Assembly (NCBI RefSeq): GCF_014836905.1
Contig: NZ_JACSPZ010000012.1
Location: 33,118-97,117, forward strand
DNA: 64,000 bases
DNA from: Solibacillus faecavium
Lineage (GTDB): Bacteria; Bacillota; Bacilli; Bacillales_A; Planococcaceae
Reading direction: 5' to 3'
In this document: positions 27,491 to 37,161 of the stretch, piece by piece
Position numbering within the stretch: the first letter of the stretch is position 1
Layout: each line of letters opens with the position of its first letter
Translations under genes and position numbers: made by a program
Notes under the pieces: generated by a model
The model's input: the letters and a program-made list of their open reading frames with translations, nothing else
Databases searched by the model: none
What the model was told of the DNA's origin: nothing

Positions 27491-29092
27491 ATGGACTTTT
27501 TACATTACCCATTTCCGAGTAAGCGTAACACTGTTATCGCGAATCGTGGAATGGTCGCAACATCTCAGCCATTAGCAGCACAGGCAGGTTTGGATATTTT
27601 GAAAAAAGGCGGAAATGCAGTTGATGCTGCCATTGCTACAGCAGCAGCCTTAACCGTCGTGGAACCAACATCAAATGGTATTGGTGGTGATGCCTTTGCA
27701 CTCGTATGGATGAAGGATGAACTTTACGGATTAAATGCTTCTGGACCTTCTGCTAAGACCATTTCGAAAGAGGCATTAGCTGAACGGGGACATGATAAAA
27801 TTCCGATGCATGGGGTCATTCCTGTTACTGTTCCTGGTGCTCCTGCGGCATGGGCTTCCTTATCAAAGCGTTTTGGAAAGCTACCATTAAGCGAAGTATT
27901 GGCACCTGCTATTTCCTATGCGGAAGAAGGCTACCCGATTTCAGCAACACTCGGACAATATTGGCAATCTGCGTATAAAAAATATAAAAATTCACTTACA
28001 ACCGAAGAGTTCCAACACTGGTTTGATACATTTTCGATTGATGGACGCATGCCAGAAATCGGTGAAGTGTGGCATTCACCCGGCCATGGAGATACATTAC
28101 GCAAAATCGCAAAAACAAATGGCGAGGCATTTTATAAAGGTGATATTGCCGATCAAATCGATGCCTTTATGAAAAAACATAATGGTTTTATTTCTAAGGA
28201 AGACTTAGCAAGCTATGAACCTGAATGGGTAAATCCAATTAAGGTACATTATAAAGGCTATGACGTGTGGGAAATTCCTCCGAACGGTCAAGGTATTGTT
28301 GCCCAAATGGCACTAAACATTTATCAACATTCAGAGCCGAAATGGCAAGATGCTGAGACATTACATAATCAAATCGAAGCAATGAAACTAGCCTATACAG
28401 ATGGGAAAGCATTTGTTACAGAAAGCAGTGAAATGCCGGTCGATGTAGAAACATTATTATCAAAAAACTACGGAGAATCTCGTTTTGCAGAAATTATGGA
28501 TACAGCAATGGATCCTAAGCCATTTGACATTCCGAAGGGTGGAACGGTGTATTTAGCGACTGCCGATGCGGACGGCAATATGGTGTCTTATATTCAGAGT
28601 AACTATATGGGCTTCGGCTCCGGTATTGTCATTCCGGAAACAGGTATATCACTGCAAAACCGTGGTTATGACTTCTCACTTGATGAAAACCACCCTAACT
28701 TCTTAAAACCTGGTAAACGTACCTACCATACAATTATTCCTGGATTCCTAACGAAGGATAATCAGGCTGTTGGTCCGTTTGGTGTAATGGGAGGCTATAT
28801 GCAGCCACAGGGACATTTCCAGGTGATTACATCTACCGTAGACTTTGCACTCAATCCGCAGGCAGCTCTTGATATGCCACGTTGGCAATGGATGGGTGAA
28901 AAACGAATTGAAGTCGAGCCGCATTTCCCTAATTATTTAGTTCAGGCGTTACAACGTAAAGGCCATGACATTCATGTGGCAGTGGACGGTGGCAGTTTCG
29001 GACGCGGGCAAATTATTTGGCGTGATCAAAAAACAGGCGTGCTGTATGGTGGAACAGAGCCGCGTACAGATGGGGCAATTGCCGCTTGGTAA
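27491..29092 (+). CDS. Gamma-glutamyltransferase-family protein, cytosolic YwrD type
   Basis: A 533-residue member of the N-terminal nucleophile hydrolase family. The likely self-cleavage and nucleophile residue is T352 in KGGTVYLATAD, and the usual NGIGGDAFALVW, GVIPVTVPGAPAAW and MGGYMQPQGH stretches are present. Unlike secreted Ggt there is no signal peptide, as in B. subtilis YwrD. It may act on intracellular glutathione-like or gamma-glutamyl compounds; YwrD's own substrate is not well defined. The ATG follows AAGGGGG. The gene is monocistronic and shares a terminator with the converging DUF6509 gene. Confidence 0.87.
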   Translation: MDFLHYPFPSKRNTVIANRGMVATSQPLAAQAGLDILKKGGNAVDAAIATAAALTVVEPTSNGIGGDAFALVWMKDELYGLNASGPSAKTISKEALAERGHDKIPMHGVIPVTVPGAPAAWASLSKRFGKLPLSEVLAPAISYAEEGYPISATLGQYWQSAYKKYKNSLTTEEFQHWFDTFSIDGRMPEIGEVWHSPGHGDTLRKIAKTNGEAFYKGDIADQIDAFMKKHNGFISKEDLASYEPEWVNPIKVHYKGYDVWEIPPNGQGIVAQMALNIYQHSEPKWQDAETLHNQIEAMKLAYTDGKAFVTESSEMPVDVETLLSKNYGESRFAEIMDTAMDPKPFDIPKGGTVYLATADADGNMVSYIQSNYMGFGSGIVIPETGISLQNRGYDFSLDENHPNFLKPGKRTYHTIIPGFLTKDNQAVGPFGVMGGYMQPQGHFQVITSTVDFALNPQAALDMPRWQWMGEKRIEVEPHFPNYLVQALQRKGHDIHVAVDGGSFGRGQIIWRDQKTGVLYGGTEPRTDGAIAAW

Positions 29093-29104
29093 AATGTAAA
29101 TAAT

Positions 29105-29175
29105 AAAAAAGCACCTCATTTCGAACGACTCCCAACAGTTGGTGGCGTAAAGTTCAATGACGAGGTGCTTTTTTT
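29105..29175. terminator. Two-way terminator with a long, structured stem
   Basis: Outer stem of A/T run plus GCACCTC (29111-29117) with GAGGTGC (29162-29168) and T7. The 44-base interior contains a second small hairpin, CCAAC-A-GTTGG. It serves both converging genes. Confidence 0.8.
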
Positions 29176-29179
29176 ATTT

Positions 29180-29488
29180 TTATTGCTCTTCTACTTCTGT
29201 TGAATCAGCAAATAATTCTTCTTTACAAAAGCCCAAAATTTCTGCTTCCTCATCTTCTTCCAATGCAAAATCCAAAAACTCATTATTTGCTTTATCCATA
29301 ATAAAGTAGTTTACAATGCGTACATTTTCTTCGATTACACCAACGATGACACGGATTTCTAAACCTGCTGCAGAATATAGCTCGTCTTCCTCATCTACTT
29401 CTACATCTAATAAAAACTCATATCGCTTACCTTCAATAATATTTGTTGGATCTAAAATTTCCTCTACTGAAAACTGTGTAATATTCAT
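29180..29488 (-). CDS. Small acidic DUF6509-like protein
   Basis: A 102-residue, strongly acidic protein. The pattern VEEILDPTNIIEGKRYEFLLDVEV, then EEDELYS and a closing FLDFALEEDEEAEI followed by FCKEEL, matches the DUF6509 family of bacilli as I remember it. No enzyme motif is visible and the function is unknown. The ATG at 29488 follows GGGAGGAG. It converges on the gamma-glutamyltransferase gene and diverges from alaX. Confidence 0.68.
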   Translation of the reverse strand: MNITQFSVEEILDPTNIIEGKRYEFLLDVEVDEEDELYSAAGLEIRVIVGVIEENVRIVNYFIMDKANNEFLDFALEEDEEAEILGFCKEELFADSTEVEEQ

Positions 29489-29620
29489 ATTTGTACTCCT
29501 CCCGGAAAATCCTTCTTTCTCATCATAAACGAAATTTCCCGCGCGTCAAATAACAACGATTATTTTACCGTGACAGCAACGTTTTCATATGACAAACTAG
29601 AAATTAAGGAGTGATGGATT

Positions 29621-30796
29621 TTGAAAGAGTTATTTTATTATGAAGACGCAATGATAAAAGAATTTACTGCGGAAATTGTAAAAACAGGTAGTGAAGAAAC
29701 ACGTAATTTTATTGTCTTAAACAATACGGCATTTTACCCAACAGGGGGTGGACAACCCCATGATACGGGCTGGATTAATGACCTGGAAATTATCGATGTC
29801 GAGAAAGTGGATGATGAAATCCGTCATTATACTGTGGGAAATTTGTCGAATATTTCCGGGGAAATTAAAGGGAAATTAAATTGGGGACGCCGATTCGACC
29901 ATATGCAACAACATGCGGGACAGCATATTTTAACAGCTGCTTTTGTAGAATTATTTGATTTTGCTACTGTGAGCTTCCACCTAGGAACTGAACTTGTCAC
30001 AATCGACTTAAATGTGAGTGAAATATCAGATGATCAGCTAGCCGCCGCGGAAAAGCGGGCAAATGAAATTATTTTGGAAAATCGGCCAATTGAAACTAAA
30101 TGGGTGACAAAAGACGAGTTAGCTCAGTATAACTTGCGAAAAGTTGTAAAAGTCGATGAAGATATACGTTTAGTCATTATTCCTGACTATGATTACAACG
30201 GGTGTGGTGGTACCCATCCTACTTCTACAGGTCAGGTTGGTTTGCTAAAAATTTTAGCTACTGAGAAAATGAAACAGCAAATTCGTGTACATTTTGTTTG
30301 CGGCAATCGTGTATTACAGCAGCTCGCTATGCGTAAAAACGTATTAAGTGATGTTGCTCGTCAATTAAGCGCACCAGAAGAAGATGCATCTGAAGCATTA
30401 AGAAAATTTGTAAAAACGGCAAAAAGCACTGAAAAAAGCTTGGCAGAGGCACAAGATGCACTGCTTGAATTTGAAGCACAGGCTTTGGCGAAAGAAAAAA
30501 TCGCGGCAGCAATGTTTGAAAACCGCTCTATCCAAAGCTTACAAAAATTAGCCCGTTTCATTACTCAGCAAAATGAAGATGCAATTGCTCTTCTCGTTGC
30601 CAACAATGAGGACAAGCTTCAGTTTGTCGCAGCACGTGGCAGTCAACAAACGCAATCAATGAAAGAAATTTCCGCAGCCGTTTTACCACTTATGAACGGT
30701 AAAGGCGGCGGCAACGATGCACTTGTCCAAGGTGGTGGCGAGAAAATCATTTCCGCACAGGCACTGCTAGATGCCATGAAAAAGGCAATCCAATAA
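29621..30796 (+). CDS. alaX: Alanyl-tRNA editing protein AlaX, long form with DHHA1 domain
   Basis: A 391-residue trans-editing enzyme expected to remove Ser or Gly from mischarged tRNA-Ala. The N-terminal domain has AFYPTGGGQPHD, and the zinc ligands H98 and H102 (HAGQH) plus C195 and H199 (CGGTH) are complete. Residues about 250-391 form a coiled coil and DHHA1 domain ending in GKGGGNDALVQGGG, as in AlaX-L and AlaRS. The TTG at 29621 is 9 nt after AAGGAG; a nearer ATG at 29614 is out of frame and stops after nine codons. The gene is monocistronic and converges on the rhodanese gene. Confidence 0.88.
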   Translation: MKELFYYEDAMIKEFTAEIVKTGSEETRNFIVLNNTAFYPTGGGQPHDTGWINDLEIIDVEKVDDEIRHYTVGNLSNISGEIKGKLNWGRRFDHMQQHAGQHILTAAFVELFDFATVSFHLGTELVTIDLNVSEISDDQLAAAEKRANEIILENRPIETKWVTKDELAQYNLRKVVKVDEDIRLVIIPDYDYNGCGGTHPTSTGQVGLLKILATEKMKQQIRVHFVCGNRVLQQLAMRKNVLSDVARQLSAPEEDASEALRKFVKTAKSTEKSLAEAQDALLEFEAQALAKEKIAAAMFENRSIQSLQKLARFITQQNEDAIALLVANNEDKLQFVAARGSQQTQSMKEISAAVLPLMNGKGGGNDALVQGGGEKIISAQALLDAMKKAIQ

Positions 30797-30848
30797 AAAA
30801 TGGGAGAAGCAGATAAAGGGTATTTCCCTTATCTCTTCTCCCATTTTT
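30794..30848. terminator. Two-way terminator between alaX and the rhodanese gene
   Basis: A long near-perfect stem built on AAAATGGGAGAAG and its complement, with A- and T-runs on both sides. Confidence 0.88.
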
Positions 30849-30850
30849 AT

Positions 30851-31207
30851 TTAGCCTGCTCGCAGCCCATTCATACCACGACGGACATTCGTGACATCAG
30901 TATAGCCTAGCTTTACAAGTTCCTTACAAGCCTTGTTACTTCGTACCCCACTTTGACAAATGACGACAATTGACCGATCTTTCGGCAGATCACCTAAATA
31001 CGTGCCAACAGGGCGATTTATAAATTGAGGAATATGTGCCTCTTTATATTCCTTCTCCGTTCGAACATCCACAAATACATACTGTTTATCTTCCAGTAAT
31101 GGCTGCAAATCTTTTGTCGTAATATATTTCACACCTTTTTTCGGCATAAAACGCACAACCATCACGACAATTCCCACCATTGTCAATAAAGTAATAATAC
31201 CTTCCAT
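30851..31207 (-). CDS. Membrane-anchored rhodanese-like protein (YqhL type)
   Basis: A 118-residue protein: one N-terminal membrane helix (3-20), then a single rhodanese domain with VDVRT near 46-50 and the active-site C84 in the CQSGVRS loop. It can carry a persulfide on that cysteine. The layout and length match B. subtilis YqhL. The domain faces the cytosol if the helix is an N-out anchor. No sulfur-metabolism gene is next to it. Confidence 0.85.
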   Translation of the reverse strand: MEGIITLLTMVGIVVMVVRFMPKKGVKYITTKDLQPLLEDKQYVFVDVRTEKEYKEAHIPQFINRPVGTYLGDLPKDRSIVVICQSGVRSNKACKELVKLGYTDVTNVRRGMNGLRAG

Positions 31208-31309
31208 TTTGCATACCCCTACAACTTGTTTTCTCTATTTTACGATACTGTTGCTGCGCTGACGAACAATTTGCGTTTTTTTAGGGGGAGCAAAGATTTT
31301 GTAATAATT

Positions 31310-31371
31310 TATTAGAACTTTTTCTGTTTTTTTAGAAACACAACCACATTTATTAGATACGCGCCCATGCC
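31310..31371 (+). repeat. Short array of three TATTAGAA-type ~20-bp units
   Basis: TATTAGAA at 31310, TTTTAGAA at 31330 and TATTAGAT at 31351 head three units of 20, 21 and about 21 bp. Period and head match the long array at 52161-52385. It lies between the rhodanese and chemoreceptor genes. Confidence 0.5.
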
Positions 31372-31400
31372 CCCTTCCGCATTTCGCTCCCTCTCAAACA

Positions 31401-31434
31401 AAAACAGCAGCGCAACAAAAACCCATTGCACCGC
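31401..31434 (-). terminator. Probable terminator of the chemoreceptor gene
   Basis: A 9-bp stem with two G-U pairs (31407-31415 with 31426-31434), followed on the minus strand by TGTTTTTG. Confidence 0.65.
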
Positions 31435-31442
31435 CGTTTACA

Positions 31443-33440
31443 TTATAGTTTAAACTGTTTAATTGTGACCTGTAAGTCTTTTGCCATTTCAGACAGCTTT
31501 ACGGCTTGATTAGCCATTGCATCTACTATTTCTAACTGACCGGATGCTGAATGCGCAACATCCCTTACATACGTTGCTGCTGATGTAACCGAAGCTGACA
31601 TTTCTTCCATTGATGCCGATACTTCTTCTGTATTGGCGCTCATTTCTTGAGCAGAACCACTCAGCCCTTCAATTTCAACTGCAATTCTGGAAACTGCTTC
31701 TACAATTTCGCTGAAGCGTTCGTCTAATTGGCTTATAGATTGTAAACCTTGCGCAACATTTTCCTCTCCTGATTCTGCTGCTTGAACGGCTTCCACAGTA
31801 TATTGTTGTACTTTCTGAATCAGGACATTAATTTTCGCTGCTGAATCAGCCGTTTGCTCAGATAATTTGCGTACTTCCCCTGCCACTACTGCAAAACCGT
31901 GTCCAGCCTCCCCAGCACGGGCAGCCTCAATCGATGCATTTAATGCCAGTAAGTTTGTCTGAGATGAAATATCGGTAATCATTTTTGAAATTAGCCCGAT
32001 TTCCTGCGACTCTTGCTTTAGCTTATGGATGACTTCCAATTCAATTTCAGTCCCAGATTGTATTGCATTCATTTTTGCAATCGAATGGCGAACTGCCTCA
32101 TGACCATCGCGGACTTTCTTTTCTATAAAGTCCGTATGCTCAGAAACAGTACTGGCTACTTCGGCTACTTCCTGAATACCCATTGCCATCTGCCCCATCG
32201 TCTCCGCACTTTCTTCCGTTACTTTCGCCTGACTATCAGATCCCCGCTCTACCTCTTCTATTGATTGTGAGATAATTTTCGCATTGTCGGTCACTTTCAT
32301 AACATCTCCCATTAACTCACAGGAGGCTTCACTTACATTTGCAGAGTTTGTTTGCACTTTAGTAATCATCATATGCATATTTTCCACAACTTTAGTCAAC
32401 GAACGAGAGAGCACCCCGAGCTCATCATGACGTTTTTGAAGACGCTCATGTGGCTTATGGGTGAAATCCCCCTGCCCTATAAATTCGCTTACTTTTACTA
32501 CTTCACGAATTGGACGACTAATACTGTTGGATAGGAAGAAGGCAATAATTAACCCAATAAATAGCACACTAAATGTAGAAATCGTTAAAGTAATCCTCAT
32601 TTTCATTAAACTAACGAACATCTCATTTTCCTTTGCCATAATTCCGATAGACCAGCCATTATCTAAAGTATGATAGCCGAGGAAGTGATTATCGCCATTA
32701 GTGTCCTTATATTCAAAGAATCCTTCTTCGTTTGAGATAAGTTCCTCAACAGCAAGAGCCTCTCCAGTCATTTTGTCCGATTCTTTTGCCTTAGTTAAAA
32801 AGTTAACTTGTTCCTTTACATATTCATGGTTCGGATGCGCCTGAATGGTACCCTCTTCATTTATTAAATAGGCATACCCCGTTTTTCCCACAACGATATC
32901 TTCCAATACCGATGATAAGAAATAACCATCCATACGTGCGAGTAACAATGCCTTTTCCCCTGTTACGGTTTCAATAGGTGTCGCAATCATAATTACCGGC
33001 TCATTTGTTACACGGCTTATAATCGTATCAGACATTGCCGTATTTCCTTCAAGTGCAGTTTGAATGTATGCGCGATCCGCTAAATCGGCTGTTGTATTAT
33101 CCAAATAACGGGCAACCCCATTTGCATCGACGATTCCAAAGCCTAAATAATCTTCACTTTCTGCTAGACGCTTGTTCAAATATGCTGCTTGTTCTGTAAA
33201 ATCCATACTTTGAATGGCAGAATGCTCCGCGATTCCTTGTATTTCAGTATGTGTACGTTTAAAAAATTCCTCAATATAATGTGATACATCGCCGGCCTTT
33301 GACTGTAAATTATCCCGAATTTGTATTTCCAATGAATTATAACTATTATAATAGCTCGATACACCTAAAACGGCGCAAGTTAAAGTAAGTAATATTACGA
33401 TGGATAAAGTTAACTTTGCCCCAATCCCTCTATTTTTCAT
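31443..33440 (-). CDS. Methyl-accepting chemotaxis protein with dCache-type sensor
   Basis: A 665-residue chemoreceptor. A membrane helix near 10-32, an extracellular sensor of about 250 residues (dCache/Cache type, with [17 protein letters not shown] and HPNHEYV stretches), a second helix near 283-305, a HAMP domain, then the cytoplasmic signalling coiled coil with the conserved hairpin tip [15 protein letters not shown](A)GHGFAVVA. It is close in build to B. subtilis McpA/TlpA types. Ligand unknown. The ATG follows a TGGAGGG site. Single gene. Confidence 0.92.
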   Translation of the reverse strand: MKNRGIGAKLTLSIVILLTLTCAVLGVSSYYNSYNSLEIQIRDNLQSKAGDVSHYIEEFFKRTHTEIQGIAEHSAIQSMDFTEQAAYLNKRLAESEDYLGFGIVDANGVARYLDNTTADLADRAYIQTALEGNTAMSDTIISRVTNEPVIMIATPIETVTGEKALLLARMDGYFLSSVLEDIVVGKTGYAYLINEEGTIQAHPNHEYVKEQVNFLTKAKESDKMTGEALAVEELISNEEGFFEYKDTNGDNHFLGYHTLDNGWSIGIMAKENEMFVSLMKMRITLTISTFSVLFIGLIIAFFLSNSISRPIREVVKVSEFIGQGDFTHKPHERLQKRHDELGVLSRSLTKVVENMHMMITKVQTNSANVSEASCELMGDVMKVTDNAKIISQSIEEVERGSDSQAKVTEESAETMGQMAMGIQEVAEVASTVSEHTDFIEKKVRDGHEAVRHSIAKMNAIQSGTEIELEVIHKLKQESQEIGLISKMITDISSQTNLLALNASIEAARAGEAGHGFAVVAGEVRKLSEQTADSAAKINVLIQKVQQYTVEAVQAAESGEENVAQGLQSISQLDERFSEIVEAVSRIAVEIEGLSGSAQEMSANTEEVSASMEEMSASVTSAATYVRDVAHSASGQLEIVDAMANQAVKLSEMAKDLQVTIKQFKL

Positions 33441-33571
33441 CCAATACCCTCCATAAATTATAGAAATCTAGTAATCACAATGAATTTTATGCTATAAATT
33501 ACCTATTATTAATTACCTAACACATAATATAAAACTGGTAATGGTATGTAAACAAAATATTGGGAACAACA

Positions 33572-33599
33572 AAAAAACGTCACATCTTCGTGACGTTTT
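33572..33599 (-). terminator. Terminator of the metallophosphoesterase gene
   Basis: A perfect 10-bp stem AAAACGTCAC/GTGACGTTTT (33574-33583 with 33590-33599), 4 nt after the stop, with a T-run on the minus strand. Confidence 0.9.
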
Positions 33600-33602
33600 C
33601 GG

Positions 33603-34418
33603 CTATTTTTTTAATTGAATGACATAAACTTCAGGTAGATTAAAGATTCGATAAGGAAACAGACTATTACCTAGCCCTCTATTTACAATCATCTTCGTTT
33701 GTTGTTCTTCAAATATCCCCGCTGAATATTTCGGCATTATGCCTTGCGAAGGTGCAACAAGTCCCCCAATAAAAGGCACTCGAATTTGCCCCCCATGAGC
33801 ATGGCCCGTCATGACTAGATCAATATTTGCTTTCACATAGGCATCAAACTGTTCTGGTCGATGCGATAACAAAACAGTAAACAAATCCTTATCAATACTT
33901 TGCATGGCCTGATCAATTGATCGCCCTACATTCTGTCCCATCAGCGGGTCCTCAATACCAGCTATGACAATCTGTTCCCCATTGCGCTCTAACAACACCG
34001 CATCATTTGGCAATACATGGACACCGATCTCTATTAGTGCTGCATAAATTTCATCCATTAAATTCAGCGCAACCTCATGATTACCGATTACATAATAAAC
34101 ATCCGCAATTTCGGTAAATTGACGCACAGCCTGCAAGCTATTTTCCAGATCATAGCGTCTGCTATCAACGATATCACCTGTAATGAAAATAACATCCGGA
34201 TTGGTAGCCCGTACTTTTTCTACTAAGCGTGACTGATTTTCCCCAAACGTTGCATCATGTAAATCGGTCACCTGCGCAATTCGAAAACCATCAAAGCTCG
34301 CAGGAATTTTGTCAGACTCATGGATATGCTCTGTCGTTACAAGCCAATTATTATTAATATATAAAAATATATAGACTACTACTATAAAAATGATTAATTT
34401 CAAGATCTTTTTCAACAC
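33603..34418 (-). CDS. Membrane-anchored metallophosphoesterase (YkuE-like)
   Basis: A 271-residue protein with one N-terminal membrane helix (5-22) and a calcineurin-like phosphoesterase domain. The metal ligand motifs are complete: D52-L-H54, G81-D82, GNHE at 112-115 and GHAHGGQ at 205-211. YkuE-type proteins lie at the membrane or wall and hydrolyse phosphoesters of unknown nature. The start is a GTG at 34418 followed by TTG, with only a weak binding site, so the start is uncertain. It begins 37 nt after the membrane protein gene of the ABC cluster and may be the last gene of that operon. Confidence 0.85.
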   Translation of the reverse strand: MLKKILKLIIFIVVVYIFLYINNNWLVTTEHIHESDKIPASFDGFRIAQVTDLHDATFGENQSRLVEKVRATNPDVIFITGDIVDSRRYDLENSLQAVRQFTEIADVYYVIGNHEVALNLMDEIYAALIEIGVHVLPNDAVLLERNGEQIVIAGIEDPLMGQNVGRSIDQAMQSIDKDLFTVLLSHRPEQFDAYVKANIDLVMTGHAHGGQIRVPFIGGLVAPSQGIMPKYSAGIFEEQQTKMIVNRGLGNSLFPYRIFNLPEVYVIQLKK

Positions 34419-34455
34419 ATAATTCGCTCAATTCATTGTGAGTTTTAAGCAGTCG

Positions 34456-35127
34456 TTAATACCGCCCATCTTTATCAATAATATTGAACTGTTTCGGAAC
34501 ATTCAAGTGTAAAATACGTTGACCAATTAAATCATGGAGCGGATTATCAAATCGGGAATGAAAACCAACATTTAACAATTGTGAAGAAAAGTTTACCGAT
34601 TTCATTTTTACCTCTGTATCTGCTTCTAGAATATATAGCTTATTTTCATTCCATTCAATTCGAGGCTCTTCAACAAATGGTGTAATATACACACCATTTA
34701 AATAAAGCGGTGTTTCATAATAGGATACGGTTATTTCATTTTCATTCGTTTCTGCCCACGATATATATACAGGTAAGTAATAGCTGTTTTCATTGCGGAG
34801 AATTTCAATGTTCTCTACCGTTGCTTCAAATGTCTTAGTAAACTTTAAATGCTCTTCTTTTAAACTTTCATATTTTCGTAACTTTAAATCGCTTGAAAGT
34901 TGTTCATTACCAATACGCTGCTCTTGTAAAAACTCCTTGGAAGGCGCTTTAGCGATATCGCCTGACATAAACATTAAATAGACAAAGGCTAGAAGTCCAC
35001 AACCAAAATAGACAGCGGAAAACACCAATGTCCGCTTTGGTTTCCATATACGGATTTTTGTTATGAAAAAACCTGCTATCGTTACCCCTATAATTAATAA
35101 ATACAAAAAAACAAAAGCGATACTCAT
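34456..35127 (-). CDS. Unknown membrane protein in the ABC operon
   Basis: A 223-residue protein with two N-terminal membrane helices (about 3-25 and 33-53) and a 170-residue outer or inner soluble domain rich in beta strands. No known motif is seen. The ATG overlaps the permease stop (ATGA) and has a GAGGTGACG site, so it is translated together with the permease. It is probably an accessory part of the YtrA-controlled transporter. Confidence 0.75.
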   Translation of the reverse strand: MSIAFVFLYLLIIGVTIAGFFITKIRIWKPKRTLVFSAVYFGCGLLAFVYLMFMSGDIAKAPSKEFLQEQRIGNEQLSSDLKLRKYESLKEEHLKFTKTFEATVENIEILRNENSYYLPVYISWAETNENEITVSYYETPLYLNGVYITPFVEEPRIEWNENKLYILEADTEVKMKSVNFSSQLLNVGFHSRFDNPLHDLIGQRILHLNVPKQFNIIDKDGRY

Positions 35128-35840
35128 GTGCGCGTCACCTCTCTACGTTGGCGCATCAATACAATGAACAGCCACAATAAAATAATATAAATTGCGCTAC
35201 GGCCAATAATTTGCAGCGCGCTCCCCCCAAAAAGAATACCCCAAAGTTCAATCGAATACTGGCGAATTAGGAGAAACACCCCTGCACATAAAATCGCAAA
35301 CACAATTTTCGAAAAATCAAACACAGCATGGATAAAGTAGCCGATGGATGCTGCCAGTAACGAGCAAACCGTAAAACTAATAAATGTTAGCAATGCATAT
35401 TCCATGCTATGGAATATAAATAAATCACCCGTCCGTAAAATGTCGACCAATATCGAAATCCATAATGTACTGATTGCAGCAACCAATGTAAAAATACATA
35501 ACACAACTAGGAACAATGCAGATGAAATAGCTTCTGTATAGTTTGTCGTGACAATCGAAAAGTTATCTCGTGAAATGGACTTTGATGCAAGCATCCAACC
35601 AAATATAAGCATCATGATGACAGTAAACATAAAGAGGGAATCCAATGTATAATATTGTTCCTTATAATTAACGAATTCGCGTCCCATACCTAAAGTTCCA
35701 CTTCTTCCACCACCTGATAGTAGTGTCAGTAAAATATATACAATCAGCACCGTACTAAACATTGAACTATATGCCTTACACTTCCACTTCACCTGCTCAT
35801 AAATATTACGCGCGGGACTCACTGTTACGATAGATGTCAT
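35124..35840 (-). CDS. ABC transporter membrane protein (YtrC/D-like)
   Basis: A 238-residue integral membrane protein with about six hydrophobic segments, the usual size of a single ABC-2-type half. The ATG at 35840 is 8 nt after GGAGGAGG; it lies 35 nt inside the end of the ATPase gene. It pairs with that ATPase. Sequence gives no substrate; ytr-type transporters respond to cell-wall-active peptide antibiotics in B. subtilis. Confidence 0.78.
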   Translation of the reverse strand: MTSIVTVSPARNIYEQVKWKCKAYSSMFSTVLIVYILLTLLSGGGRSGTLGMGREFVNYKEQYYTLDSLFMFTVIMMLIFGWMLASKSISRDNFSIVTTNYTEAISSALFLVVLCIFTLVAAISTLWISILVDILRTGDLFIFHSMEYALLTFISFTVCSLLAASIGYFIHAVFDFSKIVFAILCAGVFLLIRQYSIELWGILFGGSALQIIGRSAIYIILLWLFIVLMRQRREVTRT

Positions 35841-36696
35841 CAATGGATCCTCCTCCTTCCGTTGCTGTTAATACTTTGCATACATCACTTGCGGATAAAC
35901 TTTGCATCCGGACGTGATCTGGTAATGGCCAATCATTCTTTCCTACAATCGCTTCAAAAATCGGACCATTTTCATATGTAGCAAGTACCTCATACTTTTT
36001 TAAAGCAGGCTCCACATTTTCCTTTTGTCCAACAAGCTTTACCGCCAACTCCTGCACTTCCACTACCGGTGCAAATAATGCTACTTTCCCTTCATGAAGC
36101 AGTATAATTTCTTCAATTAAATGCTCCATCTCATTTAAGTAATGGCTTGAAATCATGATGACACGCGGATACGCTAAAAAATCCTTTAATATTACTCTGT
36201 ACATATCATCCCGAATCGTTTCATCCATCCCATTCATTGGCTCATCTAGTAAAGTGATCGCACTGCGGCTGGCAATTCCGTAAATGAGATTGAAGGTCGC
36301 CTTCTGACCTTTGGATAATTGGTAATGGTAATTTTTTTCAGAGATATTACTAAATTTCAATAGCTCAAATGCTAGGTCCGTTGCAAAATTTATGTAGAAC
36401 TTTTCTGCTGATTTAAAAATTTCCCTTAAAGTTAAAACAGCTGGAAATGTCATTCCATCCTCTATAAAAATTGTATTTGCTGCAACCGTTAAGTTTTGAA
36501 AAGGCTTTTTACCGAATACTTCTATGTTTCCATTAGAAGCTTTTGCATGACCGGCTATTATCTTTAATAATGTTGATTTTCCTACACCATTCCGCCCGAT
36601 AAGACCAATTATTTTGGGCTCATCAATTTGAAAAGAAACATCGGTTAAAATCGCTCTCTTCCCATAATGCTTTTCTAACTTCTCAAAGGTAATCAT
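35806..36696 (-). CDS. ABC transporter ATP-binding protein (YtrB-like)
   Basis: A 296-residue ATPase. Walker A is GRNGVGKST (34-42), the signature is the variant LSKGQ (127-131) and Walker B is ITLLDEP (D151), with an MISSHYLNEME switch region. The C-terminal 80 residues are specific to the YtrB-like subgroup. It starts 4 nt after the GntR gene stop and overlaps the permease, so it is the second gene of the operon. Confidence 0.88.
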   Translation of the reverse strand: MITFEKLEKHYGKRAILTDVSFQIDEPKIIGLIGRNGVGKSTLLKIIAGHAKASNGNIEVFGKKPFQNLTVAANTIFIEDGMTFPAVLTLREIFKSAEKFYINFATDLAFELLKFSNISEKNYHYQLSKGQKATFNLIYGIASRSAITLLDEPMNGMDETIRDDMYRVILKDFLAYPRVIMISSHYLNEMEHLIEEIILLHEGKVALFAPVVEVQELAVKLVGQKENVEPALKKYEVLATYENGPIFEAIVGKNDWPLPDHVRMQSLSASDVCKVLTATEGGGSIDDIYRNSESRA

Positions 36697-36700
36697 GTCC

Positions 36701-37072
36701 TCACCCCTCCTGTTGAATATGCTTAATTAGTTTAATCAAATCTTCATCCAGCACGCCTAAACGTTTTGATTCCTGTACAATTTCCTTGGCCATTTTTGTC
36801 AGTGTTTCACTGCGCCGTGTTGTTAAAATCCGATGTTTTGCATCCGTTACAACGAACATCCCTAGTCCTCTCTTTTTATATAAAATCTCTTTTTCAACTA
36901 GAATCGTTAAGCCCTTCCCTGCTGTTGCTGGATTAATGTTAAAAATTTCTGCCAGCTGATATTGGGAATACACTTTTCCATCCGGAAGCAACCGATCAGC
37001 TAATATTTCATTTTCAATCCATTCTGCAATCTGAATATAAATAGGTGCTGTATTTTGACCATTGAAATTCAA
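36701..37072 (-). CDS. GntR-family regulator, YtrA type
   Basis: A 123-residue repressor. The winged helix domain (PIYIQIAEWIENEIL, then YSQYQLAEIFNINPATAGKGLTIL) is followed by only about 45 residues, which is typical of the short YtrA branch. The TTG at 37072 is 6 nt after AAAGGAGG; the open frame further upstream has no site and runs across the operator. A 9-bp inverted repeat lies 26 nt upstream, so it most likely represses its own operon. Confidence 0.87.
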   Translation of the reverse strand: MNFNGQNTAPIYIQIAEWIENEILADRLLPDGKVYSQYQLAEIFNINPATAGKGLTILVEKEILYKKRGLGMFVVTDAKHRILTTRRSETLTKMAKEIVQESKRLGVLDEDLIKLIKHIQQEG

Positions 37073-37097
37073 GAAAATCCTCCTTTCATTGTTATCC

Positions 37098-37121
37098 AGT
37101 ACATTAGTGTTGTAATGTACT
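37098..37121 (-). promoter_or_regulatory. Probable operator of the YtrA-type regulator
   Basis: AGTACATTA-N6-TAATGTACT (37098-37106 with 37113-37121) is a perfect 9-bp inverted repeat, 26 nt before the regulator's TTG start. Its place and symmetry fit a GntR dimer site for self-repression. Confidence 0.7.
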
Positions 37122-37161
37122 ATATATAAACTTAGCTTTTTTGTCAATAAAACGAGAAATA

